Positions 43,175 to 51,391 of a stretch of DNA of 58,137 nt are shown one piece after another. The notes below the pieces were generated by a model that saw only the letters and a program-made list of their open reading frames with translations, had not been told where the DNA came from and ran no database searches. Each line of letters begins with the position of its first letter. Position 1 is the stretch's first letter. The position numbers and the translations under genes are program-made. Location of the stretch: NCBI GenBank assembly GCA_000985875.1, contig CCRI01000026.1:1-58137 (forward strand). The letters are read 5' to 3'. Source of the stretch: Neorhizobium galegae bv. officinalis. GTDB lineage: Bacteria; Pseudomonadota; Alphaproteobacteria; Rhizobiales; Rhizobiaceae.

Positions 43175-44527
43175 TCAGGTCGGCGGAGTGCCGTTGTCGG
43201 CAAGCACATTGCCGGCGAAATACAGCGAGCCGCCGATCAGGATGCGCGGCGGCGGGGTGCCCGGCACCTGGCGGCGGGTGATTTCCTGCAGAGCCTCGGC
43301 CGCGGAGCCGGCGGGTTCGGCCACCAGCCCGGCATCAAACGCTGCGTGAGCCAAGACCACCGGATCGAGGCCCGATTCGCTGCCGCGGATGCGGACGGTG
43401 AAGACGTGTTCGGCGATATCCGCGAAGGCGCGGAAGTAGCCGATCGGATCCTTGGTGTTGATCATGCCGGCGATGATGTAGAGCGGCCGAGCCTGGCGTT
43501 CCTCGAAGGATGCCATTGCCTCGGCGATCACCTCGCCGGCGCCGGGATTGTGCCCGCCATCCAGCCAGATCTCCGAGCCGTCCGGCGCATATTCCAGGAG
43601 CTTGCCTTCGGTCAGCTTCTGCAGGCGGGCCGGCCATTCGACCGTCGCCATCGCCTTTTCCATCATCGCCTCTGTGACCGTGAAGCCGGCCGCCTTGACG
43701 GCGCGGATGGCGGCGGCGGCATTGGCGTATTGGTGGCGGCCCGGCAGCCGCGGCAGCGGCAGGTCGGCAAGGCCGAATTCGTCCTGATAGATCAGCCGGC
43801 CGAATTCCTCATGGGCGGAAAATTCCTGGCCGTAGACGGCGGTCGGACAGCCGAGCCGTTCGGCGGTCGACACCAGCACGTCGCGGGCGGCCTCAAATTC
43901 CTGGTGGCCGATGACGACCGGTCGGCCGCGCTTCATGATCCCCGCCTTTTCAGCGGCAATCAGCTCGACCCGATCGCCGAGATAGGCCTGGTGATCGAGC
44001 GAAATCGGCATGATGACCGAAACGGCCGGATCGGAAATGACGTTGGTGGCATCGAAGCGGCCGCCGAGGCCGACCTCAAGGATCACCGCATCGCCCGGCT
44101 GTTCGGAGAACAACAGGAAAGTCGCGGCCGTCAGGATTTCGAAGACGGTGATCATCTGGCCGTTATTGGCCGCCGCGATGCGCCGCAGCGCATCTGCCAG
44201 CATCTCGTCGCCGACGATCTGGCCGCGGCCGCCCTTGACGCCGATCCGGTAGCGTTCATGCCAGTGGACGAGATGCGGAGACGTGTGGACATGCGTCGCA
44301 TAACCACCCGCCTCGAGCAGGGCGCGGCAGAAGGCGGTCACCGAGCCCTTGCCATTGGTGCCGGCCACATGGATGACGCGCGGCAGCTTCCTGTGCGGAT
44401 TGCCGAGCAGTTCGAGCAGGCGAGTGATCCTGTCGAGCGACAGATCGAAACCCTTCGGATGAAGGGTCATCAGCCTGTCGATTTCCCGTTCCGCCTCGCT
44501 CACAACGGGCTCGTTCATGGTCGTCAT
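43175..44527 (-). CDS. folC: Bifunctional folylpolyglutamate synthase / dihydrofolate synthase
   Basis: The 450-residue Mur-ligase-like enzyme adds glutamate to dihydropteroate and folates. The P-loop is GTNGKGS (56-62). The downstream HTSPHLVHWHERYRI and EVGLGGRFDATNVI motifs and the C-terminal DGGHNPGAGEVI match the family. The ATG at 44527 and the one three codons later (MNEPVV) are both possible. It is the last gene of the trpF-trpB-trpA-accD-folC run, 33 bp after accD. Confidence 0.95.
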   Translation of the reverse strand: MTTMNEPVVSEAEREIDRLMTLHPKGFDLSLDRITRLLELLGNPHRKLPRVIHVAGTNGKGSVTAFCRALLEAGGYATHVHTSPHLVHWHERYRIGVKGGRGQIVGDEMLADALRRIAAANNGQMITVFEILTAATFLLFSEQPGDAVILEVGLGGRFDATNVISDPAVSVIMPISLDHQAYLGDRVELIAAEKAGIMKRGRPVVIGHQEFEAARDVLVSTAERLGCPTAVYGQEFSAHEEFGRLIYQDEFGLADLPLPRLPGRHQYANAAAAIRAVKAAGFTVTEAMMEKAMATVEWPARLQKLTEGKLLEYAPDGSEIWLDGGHNPGAGEVIAEAMASFEERQARPLYIIAGMINTKDPIGYFRAFADIAEHVFTVRIRGSESGLDPVVLAHAAFDAGLVAEPAGSAAEALQEITRRQVPGTPPPRILIGGSLYFAGNVLADNGTPPT

Positions 44528-44560
44528 CCCGCCGCTCCGGCTCTTGATACTCTCTTTCGG

Positions 44561-45457
44561 TCAGGCGCTGAGCGCGATGGGCGCCGGGAGCGCTTCCTGG
44601 ACAGGCTGTTTTGTCAGCATCTTCAGGATTTTGGCCAGCGTCGACGGAATGTCGTGGCGCTTCACCACCATGTCGACCATGCCGTGCTCCAGCAGGTATT
44701 CCGACGTCTGGAAACCTTCCGGCAGCTTTTCGCGCAGCGTCTGCTCGATGACCCGCTTGCCGGCAAAGCCGATTTCGGCGCCCGGTTCGGCGATATGGAC
44801 GTCGCCCAGCATGGCGTAGGAGGCCGTGACGCCGCCGGTCGTCGGGTTGGTCAGGACGACGATATAGGGCAGACCTGCTTCCTTCAGCATGTCGACCGCG
44901 ACCGTGGTGCGGGGAAGCTGCATCAGCGACAGGATGCCTTCCTGCATGCGCGCGCCGCCGGAGGCCGGGAAGATGACCAGAGGGCATTTTTCGGTCACGG
45001 CCCGCTCGCAGGCGCGGACGATCGCCTCGCCGGCCGCCATGCCCAGCGAGCCGCCGATGAAGTTGAATTCATGCACGACAGCGACGAGCCTCAGGCCCTG
45101 GACCTCGCCGAGGCCGGCCAGAATCGTGTCCTCCTGCTCGGTCTTGATGCGGCTGTCTTTCAGGCGGTCGGCGTAACGCTTCGAATCGCGAAATTTCAGC
45201 GGATCCTGGGCGACCTTCGGCTGCGGAAACGCTTCGAAGACACCGCCGTCGAAGAGATCGACGAGACGGGACTTGGCAGGCATCTTCATGTGGAAGCCGG
45301 AAGCGGGGATGACCCACTTGTTTTCTTCCAGATCCTTATGGAAGACCATTTCCCCGGTCTCCGGGCACTTGATCCAGAGATTTTCCGGAACGTCCCGGTT
45401 GGGACGACCGAGCATGGAGTTGATGCGCGGCCTGACGTAATTGGTGATCCAGTTCAC
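44561..45457 (-). CDS. accD: Acetyl-CoA carboxylase carboxyltransferase subunit beta
   Basis: The 298-residue subunit pairs with AccA to make malonyl-CoA. The crotonase-fold body is standard (EFNFIGGSLGMAAGEAIVRA, SGGARMQEGILSLMQL, PTTGGVTASYAMLGDV). The N-terminal zinc ribbon is degenerate: only Cys31 remains in WIKCPETGEMVFHKDLEENKWVIPASGFHM, while the other three expected cysteines are Thr34, Ile50 and Ser53. It therefore cannot form the four-Cys zinc site of Escherichia coli AccD. It lies between trpA and folC on one transcript. Confidence 0.95.
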   Translation of the reverse strand: MNWITNYVRPRINSMLGRPNRDVPENLWIKCPETGEMVFHKDLEENKWVIPASGFHMKMPAKSRLVDLFDGGVFEAFPQPKVAQDPLKFRDSKRYADRLKDSRIKTEQEDTILAGLGEVQGLRLVAVVHEFNFIGGSLGMAAGEAIVRACERAVTEKCPLVIFPASGGARMQEGILSLMQLPRTTVAVDMLKEAGLPYIVVLTNPTTGGVTASYAMLGDVHIAEPGAEIGFAGKRVIEQTLREKLPEGFQTSEYLLEHGMVDMVVKRHDIPSTLAKILKMLTKQPVQEALPAPIALSA

Positions 45458-45496
45458 TTGGCGTACTCCCGATTAACTCAAGCCTAATGTGGGAAA

Positions 45497-46336
45497 CTAT
45501 TCGGCAGCAACAAGGCGGGCGGCGCGAACGCCGGTCGCCAGGCCACGAACCAGGGTCACCACCGAGGCGACGGTGTCCGGGCCGGCCTTGCCGTCCTTGG
45601 TGAGGCTGCCGGCAATCTGCTGTACGATTGCGGTACCGACGACAACGCCGTCGGCAGAAGCACCGATCGCCTTGGCGTGATCGGCGGTCTTGACGCCGAA
45701 ACCAACGCAGACCGGCAGGTCCGTATGTCCCTTGATCCGTTTGACAGCACCGGCAATCAGCGACGGGTCCGGCAGGGCGGAACCGGTAATGCCGTTCATC
45801 GAGACGTAGTAGACGAAACCGGACGTGTTCTTGAGAACCGTCGGCAGGCGCTTGTCGTCCGTCGTGGGTGTGGCGAGGCGGATAAAGTTGATGCCCTTGG
45901 CGAGCGCCGGGATGCAGAGTTCGTCATCCATTTCCGGCGGCAGATCGACGACGATCAGGCCGTCGATGCCAGCCGCGATCGCATCGTCCAGGAACTTGTC
46001 GACGCCATAGACGTAGATCGGGTTGTAATAACCCATCATCACGATCGGGGTGTCGTTGTCGGTTTCGCGGAACCTGGCTGCGAGATCGAGCGTCTTGGAC
46101 AGCGTCTGCCCGCCCTTCAGCGCACGCTGGCCGGCCATCTGGACCGCCGGGCCGTCGGCCATCGGATCGGAAAACGGCATGCCGAGCTCGATGATATCGG
46201 AACCAGCGCCCGGCAGCGCCTTCATGATGCCGAGCGAGGTGTCGAAATCCGGATCGCCACCCATGAAATAGGTGACCAAAGCGGGGCGGCCTTCAGCTTT
46301 CACGGCCGCGAAACGTTTGTCCATACGAACGGTCAT
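45497..46336 (-). CDS. trpA: Tryptophan synthase subunit alpha
   Basis: The 279-residue TIM barrel cleaves indole-3-glycerol phosphate. The catalytic glutamate lies in IIELGMPFSDPMADGPAVQ and the catalytic aspartate in LIVVDLPPEMDDEL. The phosphate loops GFGVKTADHA and ADGVVVGTAIV are intact. The start codon begins one base after the trpB stop codon, as expected for partners of a channelling complex. Confidence 0.97.
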   Translation of the reverse strand: MTVRMDKRFAAVKAEGRPALVTYFMGGDPDFDTSLGIMKALPGAGSDIIELGMPFSDPMADGPAVQMAGQRALKGGQTLSKTLDLAARFRETDNDTPIVMMGYYNPIYVYGVDKFLDDAIAAGIDGLIVVDLPPEMDDELCIPALAKGINFIRLATPTTDDKRLPTVLKNTSGFVYYVSMNGITGSALPDPSLIAGAVKRIKGHTDLPVCVGFGVKTADHAKAIGASADGVVVGTAIVQQIAGSLTKDGKAGPDTVASVVTLVRGLATGVRAARLVAAE

Positions 46337-46337
46337 G

Positions 46338-47558
46338 TCACATATCCATTCCGAGAATCTTGGCGACGGTGAAGATGTCCTTGTCGCCGCGACCGGAGAG
46401 GTTCATCACGATAATCTGGTCCTTGCGCATTTTGGGCGCACGCTTGATCACCTCTGCCAGGGCATGGCTCGGCTCCAGCGCGGGGATGATGCCTTCGAGG
46501 CGCGTCAGGACCTGGAAGGCATCAAGCGCCTCCTGGTCCATGATCGGCACGTATTCCGCCCGGCCGATATCGTGCAGCCAGCTGTGCTCCGGGCCGATAC
46601 CCGGATAGTCGAGGCCGGCCGAGACCGAATGACCCTCGAGGATCTGGCCGTCATGATCCTGCAGCAGATAGGTGCGGTTGCCGTGCAGCACGCCCGGCGC
46701 GCCGGCGGTGATCGAGGCGCAGTGCTCGACACCCTGAAGGCCGCGGCCGCCGGCTTCGACGCCAACGATCTGTACGTCCGCATCATCCAGGAACGGATGG
46801 AATATGCCGATCGCGTTCGAACCGCCGCCGACGGCGGCGATGACCATATCCGGCAGCCGGCCTTCGGCTTCGAGAATCTGCTCGCGGGCTTCCTTGCCGA
46901 TCACCGACTGGAAGTCGCGGACGAGTTCCGGATAGGGATGCGGGCCGGCAGCCGTGCCGATCAGATAATAGGTATCCTCGACATTGGTGACCCAGTCACG
47001 CAAAGCCTCGTTCATGGCGTCCTTCAGCGTGCCGTTGCCGGCGGTCACCGGAATGACTTCCGCACCGAGGAGCTTCATGCGGAAAACGTTCGGCGCCTGG
47101 CGCTCGACGTCGGTTGCGCCCATGTAGACGACGCAGGGGAAACCGAAACGGGCGGCGACGGTCGCGGAGGCAACGCCATGCTGGCCGGCGCCAGTTTCGG
47201 CGATGATGCGGGTCTTGCCCATGCGCTTGGCAAGCAGGATCTGGCCGATGCAGTTGTTGATCTTGTGCGAACCGGTATGGTTCAGCTCTTCGCGCTTGAA
47301 ATAGATCTTGGCGCCGCCGAGATGTTCGGTCAGGCGCTCGGCGAAATAGAGCGGGCTCGGGCGGCCGATATAATGGGTGCCGAGATCAGCCAGTTCCTTC
47401 TGGAAGGCCGGATCGTTCTTCGCCTTTTCCCATTCCCCCTGGAGATCCAGGATCAGCGGCATCAGCGTCTCGGCGACGAAGCGCCCACCGAAAATACCGA
47501 AACGGCCATCCTCGTCGGGGCCGGAACGGAACGAATTGGGTTTTGGCGTCTCGTTCAC
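46338..47558 (-). CDS. trpB: Tryptophan synthase subunit beta
   Basis: The 406-residue PLP enzyme joins indole and serine to make tryptophan. The PLP lysine lies in NHTGSHKINNCIGQ, followed by ETGAGQHGVASATVAARFG and the phosphate-binding GGGSNAIG. It follows trpF by 11 bp and is immediately upstream of trpA. Confidence 0.98.
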   Translation of the reverse strand: MNETPKPNSFRSGPDEDGRFGIFGGRFVAETLMPLILDLQGEWEKAKNDPAFQKELADLGTHYIGRPSPLYFAERLTEHLGGAKIYFKREELNHTGSHKINNCIGQILLAKRMGKTRIIAETGAGQHGVASATVAARFGFPCVVYMGATDVERQAPNVFRMKLLGAEVIPVTAGNGTLKDAMNEALRDWVTNVEDTYYLIGTAAGPHPYPELVRDFQSVIGKEAREQILEAEGRLPDMVIAAVGGGSNAIGIFHPFLDDADVQIVGVEAGGRGLQGVEHCASITAGAPGVLHGNRTYLLQDHDGQILEGHSVSAGLDYPGIGPEHSWLHDIGRAEYVPIMDQEALDAFQVLTRLEGIIPALEPSHALAEVIKRAPKMRKDQIIVMNLSGRGDKDIFTVAKILGMDM

Positions 47559-47569
47559 TGTCTACTCCC

Positions 47570-48226
47570 TCACGCGCTTTTCCGACCCGCATCTGCAAGG
47601 GCGTCGAAAAACGCATCGATCATTCCAAGGTCCTTGATACCCGGCGCGCTTTCCACGCCGGACGATAGATCAATACCGCTTGCCCGCGTCGATTTGAGGG
47701 CGATGGCGGCATTATCCTTGTTCAATCCTCCCGAAAGCATGTAATCCACGCCCTCGTCAAGGGAAGCCATCAGGCTCCAGTCAAAGGAAATGCCGTTCCC
47801 GCCCGGCAGTTGCGAGCCGGCGGGAGCTTTGGCATCGAAGAGAAAACGGTCAGCGACGGCGATATACGGATCAACCCGGTCAAGATCGCCAGCTTCCTTT
47901 ACGGAAAAGGCCTTCATAACCGGCAGGCCGAAGAGCGCCTTCACCTGCAGTACCCGTTCCGGGCTCTCGTTGCCATGCAGTTGCAGGATATCCGGCCGCA
48001 CCATCGATACGATGTCGTCGAGTTCCTCGTCATCGGCATCGACCGTCACCGCGACGAGCTTGACCCGTCCTCGGACTCGATCGGCGAGGTCTCCAGCCAG
48101 GTCCGGCCCGACATAACGCGGGCTCTTGGCAAAAAAGATGAAGCCGATATGCGAGGCGCCCCGCGCCACGGCGCGATCGACTGCCTCGGGGGTCTTCAAC
48201 CCGCAGATCTTGATATCAGGTTTCAT
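47570..48226 (-). CDS. trpF: Phosphoribosylanthranilate isomerase
   Basis: The 218-residue TIM barrel catalyses the Amadori rearrangement of phosphoribosylanthranilate. The catalytic Cys lies in IKICGLKTPEAV, the phosphate-binding region includes LSGGLNKDNAAIAL, and the C-terminal DLSSGVESAPGIKD is typical of TrpF. It is the first gene of the trpFBA-accD-folC cluster. The 210-bp region upstream holds a repeat-like hairpin. Confidence 0.96.
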   Translation of the reverse strand: MKPDIKICGLKTPEAVDRAVARGASHIGFIFFAKSPRYVGPDLAGDLADRVRGRVKLVAVTVDADDEELDDIVSMVRPDILQLHGNESPERVLQVKALFGLPVMKAFSVKEAGDLDRVDPYIAVADRFLFDAKAPAGSQLPGGNGISFDWSLMASLDEGVDYMLSGGLNKDNAAIALKSTRASGIDLSSGVESAPGIKDLGMIDAFFDALADAGRKSA

Positions 48227-48302
48227 GACGTGCGGATTGACATGAAATTCCGCCGGAGTCGAGGCAAATCATAGCGGGTGGGGTGCCGCGTTTGGAGCAT
48301 GG

Positions 48303-48325
48303 GTCCTCGGGCCAAGCCCGAGGAC
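48303..48325. repeat. Intergenic palindromic (REP-like) element
   Basis: GTCCTCGGGC and GCCCGAGGAC form a perfect 10-bp stem around CAA. The surrounding stretch (ATGGGTCCTCGGG ... GAGGACGACGACGG) looks like dispersed extragenic palindromes common in alphaproteobacterial genomes. It lies between trpF and the metallopeptidase gene, both on the minus strand. Copy number in the genome is not visible here. Confidence 0.55.
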
Positions 48326-48436
48326 GACGACGGTGAGGGCGGCGGATGGCCAAGGAGCGGGAGCCTTGTGGTCGCTAGAGCTATAACATCCAAGATCGTC
48401 ATCTTCGGGTTTAACCGGGGGCCTACAGGCGGCCTC

Positions 48437-49198
48437 CTACTCGAAGTCGATCGCATGCAGCTGCGAACCGTGTTGTTTCAGCCATTTGCGCGCTTCTTCC
48501 ATGCGCGGGCAGAGCTGTTTGCACAGCGCCCAGAACTTCGGGCCGTGGTTCATCTCCTTCAGGTGCGCCACTTCATGGGCAGCGAGATAGTCGATGATGA
48601 GAGGCGGGGCCATGACGATGCGCCAGGAGAAGCTGAGGTTTCCGTCCCAGGAGCAGGACCCCCAGCGGCTGCGGGTGTCCTTCATGGAGACCGACTTGAT
48701 CGGCTTGCGGATGGCGGCGGCGTGGCGCGCGACCAGGAATTCGAGATCCTTGCGCGCCTCCTTCTTGAAGAAGGTGGAGAGCCGGCGCCCCATGTGGTCT
48801 TCAAGGCCGCTCACCCTCAGCACCGGTTCGCCGTCGACCAGCACCGCTTCGGTGAGGCCACGGAGCGTGCCGGTATGCTCGATCCGGTGGGACACGCCGC
48901 GGAAGGCGATGCGTCCGCCAGGTCGAATTTGATTGTCGGCCGAAAATTTCGCAAGCTTGGTGAGGAGCCAGCCTTGATGCCGGTCGAGGAAATCGTCGAT
49001 CTCGCGCGTCAGCAGACCGGCCGGCACGGTGAGATTGAGCGCGCGGCCGCCGGGTTCGATCCGGAGCGTGATGCGGGTGGCCCGGCGGTTTTCCCTGATC
49101 GTCAGCGGCATCGCCCGATCACCGACAGCAAGGGTCCGCTTCACCGTTTCGAGCGGTTTCGGTTTGGAGCGAACTGGCTTTTTCAGAAGCGCGAACAT
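48437..49198 (-). CDS. SprT/YgjP-like metallopeptidase (M48-like, DUF45)
   Basis: The 253-residue protein has the zinc motif HEVAH in IIDYLAAHEVAHLKEMNHGPKFW (about residues 205-227). It also carries the family block TRSRWGSCSWDGNLSFSWRIVMAPP. This is the YgjP/DUF45 arrangement of a predicted cytoplasmic metallopeptidase. No signal peptide or membrane segment is present. The physiological role is unknown. DUF2852 lies upstream on the same strand, separated by a terminator and a parS-like site. Confidence 0.88.
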   Translation of the reverse strand: MFALLKKPVRSKPKPLETVKRTLAVGDRAMPLTIRENRRATRITLRIEPGGRALNLTVPAGLLTREIDDFLDRHQGWLLTKLAKFSADNQIRPGGRIAFRGVSHRIEHTGTLRGLTEAVLVDGEPVLRVSGLEDHMGRRLSTFFKKEARKDLEFLVARHAAAIRKPIKSVSMKDTRSRWGSCSWDGNLSFSWRIVMAPPLIIDYLAAHEVAHLKEMNHGPKFWALCKQLCPRMEEARKWLKQHGSQLHAIDFE

Positions 49199-49228
49199 GA
49201 ACCCTTTCTAGCCGATTCCCTTGCATAA

Positions 49229-49258
49229 AAAAGCCGGCGCCTCACGGACGCCGGCTTT
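49229..49258 (-). terminator. Intrinsic terminator of the DUF2852 gene
   Basis: AAAGCCGGCG and CGCCGGCTTT flank a short loop. On the minus strand the stem is followed by TTTTT-rich sequence. It lies 32-61 bp after the DUF2852 stop codon, with a parS-like site between. Confidence 0.8.
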
Positions 49259-49264
49259 CCATCA

Positions 49265-49280
49265 CGTTTCACGTGAATCC
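49265..49280 (+). other. parS-like ParB-binding site 2
   Basis: CGTTTCACGTGAATCC matches TGTTTCACGTGAAACA at 13 of 16 positions. The 15 bases from G onwards are identical to sites 1 and 3. It lies between the DUF2852 stop codon and its terminator, as site 1 does for pckA. Confidence 0.65.
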
Positions 49281-49289
49281 TTGGGAGGA

Positions 49290-49712
49290 TCAGAGGTCGA
49301 CAACCGGGTTCTGCCCGGAGGAGCGGTTCTGCCGCTCGCGCATGAAGCGATCGAACTCTTCCTGATCCTTGGCGCGGCGAAGTTCGCGCACGTAGTTGTC
49401 GAATTCTTCACGCATCTCGTCGAGCTTGCGGCGCTCTTCCTCGATCCGGTCGATCTCGGTCTTGCGCCAATCGTCGAAGGCGACGTTGCCCGTGGTGAAA
49501 TGCGTGTTGTAACGGGACTTCGCCCGACGGCAGCCGGCGAACATGCGATCGGCGCGGTCGTTGGCATCGCGCTTGAAGCCGCGCAGCCTGTCCCCGAAGA
49601 TGATGTAGGCGAGCATGGCAAGGCCGAGAGGCCAGAAAACGACGAAGCCGAGCACCATGAGAGCGATGGTTGCCGGCGTCCAATCCGGACGAATCAATGC
49701 TGACTGGTTCAT
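49290..49712 (-). CDS. DUF2852 domain-containing membrane protein
   Basis: The 140-residue protein has one N-terminal hydrophobic stretch (TIALMVLGFVVFWPLGLAMLAYIIF, about residues 15-40). A charged, mostly helical, probably coiled-coil region follows (DDWRKTEIDRIEEERRKLDEMREEFDNYVRELRRAKDQEEFDRFM). This matches the DUF2852 family of alphaproteobacteria. The function is unknown. It has its own terminator. Confidence 0.88.
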   Translation of the reverse strand: MNQSALIRPDWTPATIALMVLGFVVFWPLGLAMLAYIIFGDRLRGFKRDANDRADRMFAGCRRAKSRYNTHFTTGNVAFDDWRKTEIDRIEEERRKLDEMREEFDNYVRELRRAKDQEEFDRFMRERQNRSSGQNPVVDL

Positions 49713-49780
49713 TGGTCACACCCTGATGTTTCAGCGGGTGGCCACATGCCAGCCCGTCTCACTTCGATTTGGTGAGCCCA

Positions 49781-49806
49781 TGATCCGCCTTCAAGAAGAC
49801 GGATCA
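49781..49806. repeat. Interrupted inverted repeat between phaZ and the DUF2852 gene
   Basis: TGATCCG and CGGATCA, with inner CTTC/GAAG and one mismatch, make a hairpin about 54 nt after the phaZ stop codon. It lacks a T-tract on the minus strand; it could be a weak phaZ terminator or an operator for DUF2852. Confidence 0.4.
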
Positions 49807-49859
49807 TTAAATTCAAGAAGATGCTGAAATATAAACCGGAATTTGAAGACCCGCCGAGC

Positions 49860-51143
49860 TTAGCTGGCCTTGCCACCCTTTATCACTCGCTTGACCGGAG
49901 TCTTCTTGACCGCGGCCTTGGCATGTTTCTGGGTGAAGGCGACGATGCGCGGGGCGATCTCCCGACGGAAACGCGATCCGTTGAACACGCCGTAGTGTCC
50001 GACATCCGGCTGGATGTAATGCATGCGCATGTCATCGGGGATATTGGGGCAGATGGTCTGCGCCGCATTGGTCTGGCCAAGACCGGAAATGTCGTCGTTC
50101 TCGCCTTCGATGGTCAGCAGCGCCACCTGGCGGATGAGGCTGGTATCGACCGGAACATTCCGATGCATCATCTCGCCCTTGGGCAGGGAGTGCTTGATGA
50201 AGACCGTCTCGACCGTCTGGAGGTAGAATTCCTCCGTCAGGTCCATGACCGCCAGGTATTCGTCGTAGAACTCGCGGTGCTTCTCGGCGGACTCGCCGTC
50301 GTTCTTGACGAGATGCTGGAAGAATTCCTTGTGGGCGGACACGTGCCGGTCGAGGTTCATCGACATGAAGCCGGACAATTGCAGGAAGCCCGGATAAACG
50401 CGGCGCATGAAGCCGGAATGCGGCCACGGCACGTTCATGATGACGTTGTCGCGGAACCATTCGATCGAATGTTCTTCCGCAAGCTTGTTGACGGCGGTCG
50501 GGTTGATACGGGTGTCGATCGGGCCGCCCATCAGGATCATCGAAGCGGGGACCATCGAATCGCGCTGCGATTCCATCACCGCCACGGCGGCAAGCACCGG
50601 AACGGAGGGCTGGCAGACGCCGATGACATGGGTGCCGGGGCCGATCGCATGCAGCATCTCGATGATGTAGTCGATATAGTCGTCGAGATCGAAGCGACCA
50701 TCTGTGATCGGCACCATGCGGGCATCGATCCAGTCGGTGATGTAGACATCGGCGCTCGGCAGCAGCGCTTCCACGGTGCCGCGCAGCAGGGTCGCATAGT
50801 GGCCGGACATCGGCGCGACGATCAGGATCTTCTGATCCGGAGCGCTGCCGGCGGGCAGGTCGCGGCGGAAATGCAGGAGGTTGCAGAAGGGCTTGTTCCA
50901 GACGATTTCTTCCGTCACCGCGACGGTCTCGCCATCGACGATCGTGAAGGGAAGATCGAAGGCAGGCTTTCCGTATCGGCGCGTGACGCGCTCGAAGACT
51001 TCAAGGCCAGCCGACAGCGTCCGGCCCATCGTCGTATGGGAAAACGGATTGAGCGGGTTGGAATAGAAGAAGTGCATGGCATCCGCGGCGGCGCGAACGG
51101 GGGCCATCGTGGCGTGGTTCATCTCGTAGAACTGATAGAACAT
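49860..51143 (-). CDS. phaZ: Intracellular polyhydroxyalkanoate depolymerase
   Basis: The 427-residue protein matches intracellular PHB depolymerases of the PhaZ1 type. The nucleophile is a cysteine in the lipase-box-like GVCQPSVPV (Cys177; Cys183 in Cupriavidus PhaZa1). The start MFYQFYEMNHATMAPVRAAADAMHFFYSNPLNP is a family hallmark, so ATG 51143 is chosen over the longer frame from 51242. It mobilises stored polyhydroxybutyrate. Two palindromes lie just upstream. The gene is monocistronic. Confidence 0.93.
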   Translation of the reverse strand: MFYQFYEMNHATMAPVRAAADAMHFFYSNPLNPFSHTTMGRTLSAGLEVFERVTRRYGKPAFDLPFTIVDGETVAVTEEIVWNKPFCNLLHFRRDLPAGSAPDQKILIVAPMSGHYATLLRGTVEALLPSADVYITDWIDARMVPITDGRFDLDDYIDYIIEMLHAIGPGTHVIGVCQPSVPVLAAVAVMESQRDSMVPASMILMGGPIDTRINPTAVNKLAEEHSIEWFRDNVIMNVPWPHSGFMRRVYPGFLQLSGFMSMNLDRHVSAHKEFFQHLVKNDGESAEKHREFYDEYLAVMDLTEEFYLQTVETVFIKHSLPKGEMMHRNVPVDTSLIRQVALLTIEGENDDISGLGQTNAAQTICPNIPDDMRMHYIQPDVGHYGVFNGSRFRREIAPRIVAFTQKHAKAAVKKTPVKRVIKGGKAS

Positions 51144-51180
51144 CGAGGTGCTACCTTTCGTGATTTCCGACAGTGGCATC

Positions 51181-51194
51181 GAACCGATCGGTTC
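51181..51194. promoter_or_regulatory. Palindrome upstream of phaZ
   Basis: GAACCGATCGGTTC is a perfect 14-bp palindrome 38 bp before the phaZ start codon, in the position of an operator or leader element. No regulator is assigned. Confidence 0.4.
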
Positions 51195-51228
51195 AGGAGC
51201 AGCTTGGGGATAGGCTAGCACTTTTCTA

Positions 51229-51239
51229 TTGCGGTGCAA
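51229..51239. promoter_or_regulatory. TTGC-N3-GCAA box upstream of phaZ
   Basis: TTGCGGTGCAA resembles the TGC/GCA inverted sites bound by PhaR (AniA) regulators of polyhydroxybutyrate genes in other alphaproteobacteria. It lies 86-96 bp before phaZ. The match is short and could be chance. Confidence 0.35.
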
Positions 51240-51391
51240 CATTATGGGGAATACCGGCTGAATTGGCCAAGAGGAAGGCGGAACCGCAGATCATTCTGCT
51301 GTCTTGAGAATGACATGTAAGCCTTAAAGTTCCACCTTCCAAGCCTGGTTAAGAACTCATGCCCGCCGGCGGGCATCAGTCCCCCGATCAT

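Noticed and set aside
43169..45487. 772-codon open frame antisense to folC and accD
   Set aside because: It spans two conserved genes and the gap between them on the other strand; the composition is that of a GC-rich shadow frame.
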